Below, piece after piece: positions 55,402 to 58,708 of a DNA stretch of 58,708 bases. Within the stretch, counting starts at the first letter, position 1. Each line of letters begins with the position of its first letter. Source of the DNA: Nitrosomonas mobilis (GTDB lineage Bacteria > Pseudomonadota > Gammaproteobacteria > Burkholderiales > Nitrosomonadaceae); NCBI RefSeq assembly GCF_900103035.1, contig NZ_FMWO01000060.1:1-58708 (forward strand), read 5' to 3'. A program made the position numbers and the translations under genes. Below the pieces are notes generated by a model, which saw nothing but the letters and a program-made list of their open reading frames with translations, ran no database searches and was not told the DNA's origin.

Positions 55402-57971
55402 AAGTATTACGTACTCGAGCATTACGTGGACCCAATATATGGAGCCAACGCACTTCGATTGAAGCCACTGTTCTTTGCAGCGAATTTGAAACGAATGTTT
55501 ATACGATATCCGGTTTTGAGGCGGGATTGTGCAAGCGTTTCCCACAGATTTCTCTACATCAACTCAATGACCCGCATGAAGCCATCACCATTGCGCATGT
55601 GCTCGAATCCGTAACGCTCGAACTTCAGTTACAGGCTGGCTGTCCAATAAACTTTAGTCGGACAATTCATACGCCAGAAGCAAATACTTACCGGGTCATT
55701 GTCGAATATAGCGAAGAAAAAGTTGGCAAGCTTGCGTTTGAATTGGCTCAATCGCTGTTCACGACGATCGTTGAAAATACTACGTTTGATTTGGATGACG
55801 CGGTGCGTCGACTACGTGAGTTGAATGAAGATATTCGACTTGGGCCGAGCACATATTCAATTGTGCAGGCTGCTGTTGCGCGTGACATTCCATTCCGCCG
55901 TCTTACTGAAGGCAGTCTGGTGCAATTTGGCTGGGGCAGCAAACAACGTCGTATTCAAGCATCTGAAAGCGATATGACCAGCGCCGTTGCCGAAGCCATC
56001 GTGCAGGACAAGGAACTCACCAAAACATTACTGCACGCTGCAGGAATTCCCGTGCCCCAGGGCCGTCATGTAAACAACGCGGACGATGCGTGGACTGCAG
56101 CCTGCGAAATTGGCGCACCAGTCGTCGTGAAACCCCTCGATAGTAATCAAGGCAAAGGCGTAACAATGAACCTTATCGATGCCGAGCAGGTGAAGGCGGC
56201 TTATCAAATAGCAGCCGAGTTTAGCGAACATGTGCTGGTTGAACGATATCTTCCCGGTTATGATTTTCGTATGCTGGTGGTCGGCAACAAGCTGGTGGCC
56301 GCAGCGCGACGCGATCCGCCGCAAGTGATCGGCGACGGCGTACAGAGTATTCGCCAACTGGTCGATCAGATCAATCGCGATCCGATGCGAGGCGAAGGTC
56401 ATGTCATGTCATTGACTAAAATTCCTCTGGACGAAATTTCGCTGACCTATTTAGGATCGCAGGGGCTTACTGCTGAGTCGATTCCTAAAAAAGGCGCTAG
56501 AGTAGTATTGCGCAGCAACGCCAATTTATCGACTGGTGGAACGGCAACCGATGTTACCGATGACGTTCATCCTGAATTGGCGGAGCGCGTGGTTGCAGTA
56601 GCCAAAGTCGTTGGTCTGGATATCTGCGGCATCGATATCGTGTGCGATAACGTGGCGCTTCCCATGGAAGCACAGGATGGTGGCATCATTGAGATCAACG
56701 CCGCGCCTGGCCTGCGCATGCACCTCCAACCGTCATTTGGGAAAGGACGTGCAGTAGGCGAAGCCATTATCGATAATATGTTTGTTCGGGGTGATAATGC
56801 GCGTATTCCGGTCGTCACAGTCACCGGCACGAACGGCAAGACCACCACAGCTCGCCTGATTGGTAATGTATTCGAGAAAGCCAAGAAACGGGTGGGGCTG
56901 GCATGCACCGATGGTATGTATATAAATAATCAATGCATTGATACCGATGATTGTAGCGGTCCAAAGAGCGCACGAAATATTCTGTTTCACCCGGATGTCG
57001 ACGCAGCTGTGCTGGAAACCGCTCGTGGTGGGATGCTGCGTGAAGGCTTAGGGTTCGATCGCTGCGACGTGGCCGTAGTGACCAATATCGGCATGGGCGA
57101 CCACCTCGGTATGGGGTATATCAATACCGCTGAAGAACTCGCTATCGTCAAGCGCGTCATCGTACAGAACGTGACACCCAAAACCGGTTACGCAGTGCTG
57201 AATGCGGCCGACCCATTGGTCGCTAGCATGGCTGACCATTGCCCTGGCTCAGTTATTTTCTTCGCACAAGATGCGCATCATCCGATACTGATCAAATATC
57301 GCGCACAGCACAAGCGCGTCATCTATGTCGAGAACTGCTGCATCGTCGCCGCCGGTGAACATGGCGAATACCGTATTCCCTTGAGCGAAATCCCACTGAC
57401 CCAGAATGGCAGCATTTATTTCCAAATCGAAAATGCCATGGCCGCCATTGGTGCAGGCTGGGCAGTCGGTTTGGATTGGTTAGTGATTCGTGCCGGCGTG
57501 TCGAGCTTCGTTAGCGATGCTCAAGCCGCACCCGGCCGTTTCAATCTGTTCAATTACCGAAATGCCACATTGATTGCCGATTATGGTCATAATCCCGATG
57601 CCATACAAGCGCTGGTCAGTGCGATCAATAATATTCCATCCAAGAAACGCTCGGTTGTCATCAGTGCCGCTGGCGATCGCCGCGATGAAGATATTCGTCA
57701 GCAAACCAGAATTCTCGGTGATGCCTTCGATGAAATCGTGTTATACCAAGACAAATGCCAGCGCGGACGCGCAGATGGCGAAGTGCTGGCATTGTTGCGG
57801 GAAGGTTTAGGAAGCGCTAAGCGCACTCAGAAAGTCAGTGAGGTCGTTGGCGAAGATATCGCGATCGAGGTGGCATTGTCCAATTTGGAAGACGGCGAAT
57901 TATGCTTAATCCTGGTTGATCAGGTGGAACAATCGCTCGGGCAAATCAATAACCGCATTGCTCTAGGCTGA
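55398..57971 (+). CDS. cphA: Cyanophycin synthetase, full-length form
   Basis: The 857-residue enzyme makes multi-L-arginyl-poly-L-aspartate without ribosomes. The N-domain carries HVLESVTLELQLQAG but lacks the GTW-C-H motif seen in the partner. ATP-grasp motifs are VVKPLDSNQGKGVTMNL, LVERYLPGYDFRMLVVG and IEINAAPGLRMHLQ. The Mur-ligase domain has P-loop TVTGTNGKTTTARLIG, ETARGGMLREGLGFDRCDV, NIGMGDHLGMGY, DYGHNPDAIQALVSAI and SAAGDRRDEDIRQQ, so both ligase sites look complete. It is coupled to the short form, suggesting that the two assemble together. No cyanophycinase or isoaspartyl dipeptidase is seen in the window. Confidence 0.93.
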   Translation: MKVLRTRALRGPNIWSQRTSIEATVLCSEFETNVYTISGFEAGLCKRFPQISLHQLNDPHEAITIAHVLESVTLELQLQAGCPINFSRTIHTPEANTYRVIVEYSEEKVGKLAFELAQSLFTTIVENTTFDLDDAVRRLRELNEDIRLGPSTYSIVQAAVARDIPFRRLTEGSLVQFGWGSKQRRIQASESDMTSAVAEAIVQDKELTKTLLHAAGIPVPQGRHVNNADDAWTAACEIGAPVVVKPLDSNQGKGVTMNLIDAEQVKAAYQIAAEFSEHVLVERYLPGYDFRMLVVGNKLVAAARRDPPQVIGDGVQSIRQLVDQINRDPMRGEGHVMSLTKIPLDEISLTYLGSQGLTAESIPKKGARVVLRSNANLSTGGTATDVTDDVHPELAERVVAVAKVVGLDICGIDIVCDNVALPMEAQDGGIIEINAAPGLRMHLQPSFGKGRAVGEAIIDNMFVRGDNARIPVVTVTGTNGKTTTARLIGNVFEKAKKRVGLACTDGMYINNQCIDTDDCSGPKSARNILFHPDVDAAVLETARGGMLREGLGFDRCDVAVVTNIGMGDHLGMGYINTAEELAIVKRVIVQNVTPKTGYAVLNAADPLVASMADHCPGSVIFFAQDAHHPILIKYRAQHKRVIYVENCCIVAAGEHGEYRIPLSEIPLTQNGSIYFQIENAMAAIGAGWAVGLDWLVIRAGVSSFVSDAQAAPGRFNLFNYRNATLIADYGHNPDAIQALVSAINNIPSKKRSVVISAAGDRRDEDIRQQTRILGDAFDEIVLYQDKCQRGRADGEVLALLREGLGSAKRTQKVSEVVGEDIAIEVALSNLEDGELCLILVDQVEQSLGQINNRIALG

Positions 57972-58590
57972 TCGCACCGACTTATTCCAATTCTCGGCAA
58001 ATATATGCATGCAGTGTATAACTTTCTGTATTTAAAATATTATTATTGTTTCTGCCCGTAATTGGAATTGGATATTAGGATTTTCAGTCACCGTAAATGT
58101 ATGATTGCTCCTCGATTTTTCACGGAGCGTTTTTTGCAGACTTTGCAACACCGTGCTCTCTAAACGTTGGATTTAGCAAGCTTGTCGACAGCCGGTTTTT
58201 CGTTGCAATCCGTGACGCTTTTAATCAACTCCTGCAACCGGCTGAGCGTATCTTCCCGGCTCTTGATCGGCTGCTTCTAACTGCGCCTTAATAATATTAC
58301 ACTCTCACTGCTGATACGGCAGTCCTGGCAGTCCTTTAACTACAAGAGTTTTTCCTTGTACTACTCGATGATATTTCTGCTCCCACCCGCTCCCTGAGAA
58401 CGAGCGGCTTAAATACCGGTTTTTCTCAACGGAACTGTAAGTTGGCTGGATATGATCAAGTGAGCCAAAGTTTCTATCATGTTTAACTATTGCAGTACTT
58501 TATACCCGCTATCAGAGGAAATAATGTATCACTTGAAATTGGCCCAGCATTTAGAGATGAAGAATCAAATAACCGACTCTCAGAACTTGT
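57972..58590. other. Region after cphA with a small decayed minus-strand ORF
   Basis: The 619 bp hold no intact gene. On the minus strand at 58160-58276 a frame reads KQPIKSREDTLSRLQELIKS then VTDCNEKPAVDKLAKSNV and a stop; just upstream another frame continues IIKAQLEAADQEPGR, so a small helical-protein gene has shifted. The remainder (58290-58590) shows nothing. Confidence 0.4.
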
Positions 58591-58708
58591 TCAAAGTCTT
58601 TTGAGTAGAAGGGCCAGGAAAGCCAAGTGGATGAACTGCAAACTGGTGTTAATCATTCGCTCGCAGTTCTTCCACAGTCTTCTATTCTTTTCCAGCCAGG
58701 CGAAACTA
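58591..58708 (-). CDS. IS5-family transposase, C-terminal end (cut by window edge)
   Basis: On the minus strand the frame SFAWLEKNRRLWKNCERMIN followed by TSLQFIHLAFLALLLKRL ends at TGA 58591-58593. This is the conserved C-terminus of an IS5-family transposase, related to but better preserved than the fragment at 45647-46118. The rest lies beyond the window. Confidence 0.8.
   Translation of the reverse strand, partial: SFAWLEKNRRLWKNCERMINTSLQFIHLAFLALLLKRL

Overview
The window looks like a chromosomal segment of a betaproteobacterium close to Nitrosomonas. This is inferred from the gene set (paired cyanophycin synthetases with their ABC/DUF1854 partners, PEP-CTERM/exosortase-A type kinase and glycosyltransferases, PilJ-ChpA, a SCO1-type protein) and from the number of decayed insertion sequences. 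No rRNA or nitrification gene is present to confirm it.

Layout. 1-3.4 kb is a graveyard of mobile DNA: two inverted IS256-family 3' ends enclose an orphan membrane-protein gene, followed by a Tn3-family resolvase with an amber codon, a res-like region and a Tn21-type terminal repeat. 3.5-6.3 kb holds a minus-strand operon for a secreted protein, a SCO1/SenC copper chaperone and a secreted beta-propeller. 6.4-7.6 kb holds decayed coding sequence and an IS1595-family element. 8.5-14.65 kb is a visibly GC-rich acquired block: TetR, HlyD adaptor, double-ATPase and two ABC-2 permeases (YbhGFSR type), ending in a broken outer-membrane-factor gene. 14.7-16.3 kb has little intact coding: a cluster of hairpins, one small lipoprotein and a decayed gene.

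16.3-43.4 kb is the ordinary chromosome: a secreted protein with an inhibitor-I9-like segment, aconitase AcnA, YeaD mutarotase, PrsK kinase plus an EpsB-type sugar-phosphate transferase, a trypsin-like protease, tRNA-Val(CAC), PilJ and a 1729-residue ChpA hybrid kinase, AroB, a PaaK-like ligase with two glycosyltransferases, RibD, a P2-type cation ATPase and a secreted cysteine phosphatase. The envelope-polysaccharide genes fall in two groups, 21.2-24.7 kb and 35.0-38.8 kb.

43.4-50.0 kb is again mosaic: a decayed gene, a porin whose ATG is separated from its body by a 10-nt homopolymer (possible phase-variation switch), an IS5-family remnant, a GC-rich BASS/arsenic-type permease, a 111-bp element made of two Tn21-type inverted repeats, a Tn3 TnpA relic, a cytochrome c with a His/Asp/Ser-rich repeat tail, a second intact IS1595-family element and an IS256-family relic. 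50.1-58.0 kb is the most interesting unit: an ABC exporter with an N-terminal zinc-ribbon domain, a DUF1854 protein and two cyanophycin synthetases (one shortened, with an altered Mur-ligase P-loop), in two overlapping gene pairs behind a 17-bp perfect inverted repeat. The window ends inside another IS5-family transposase.
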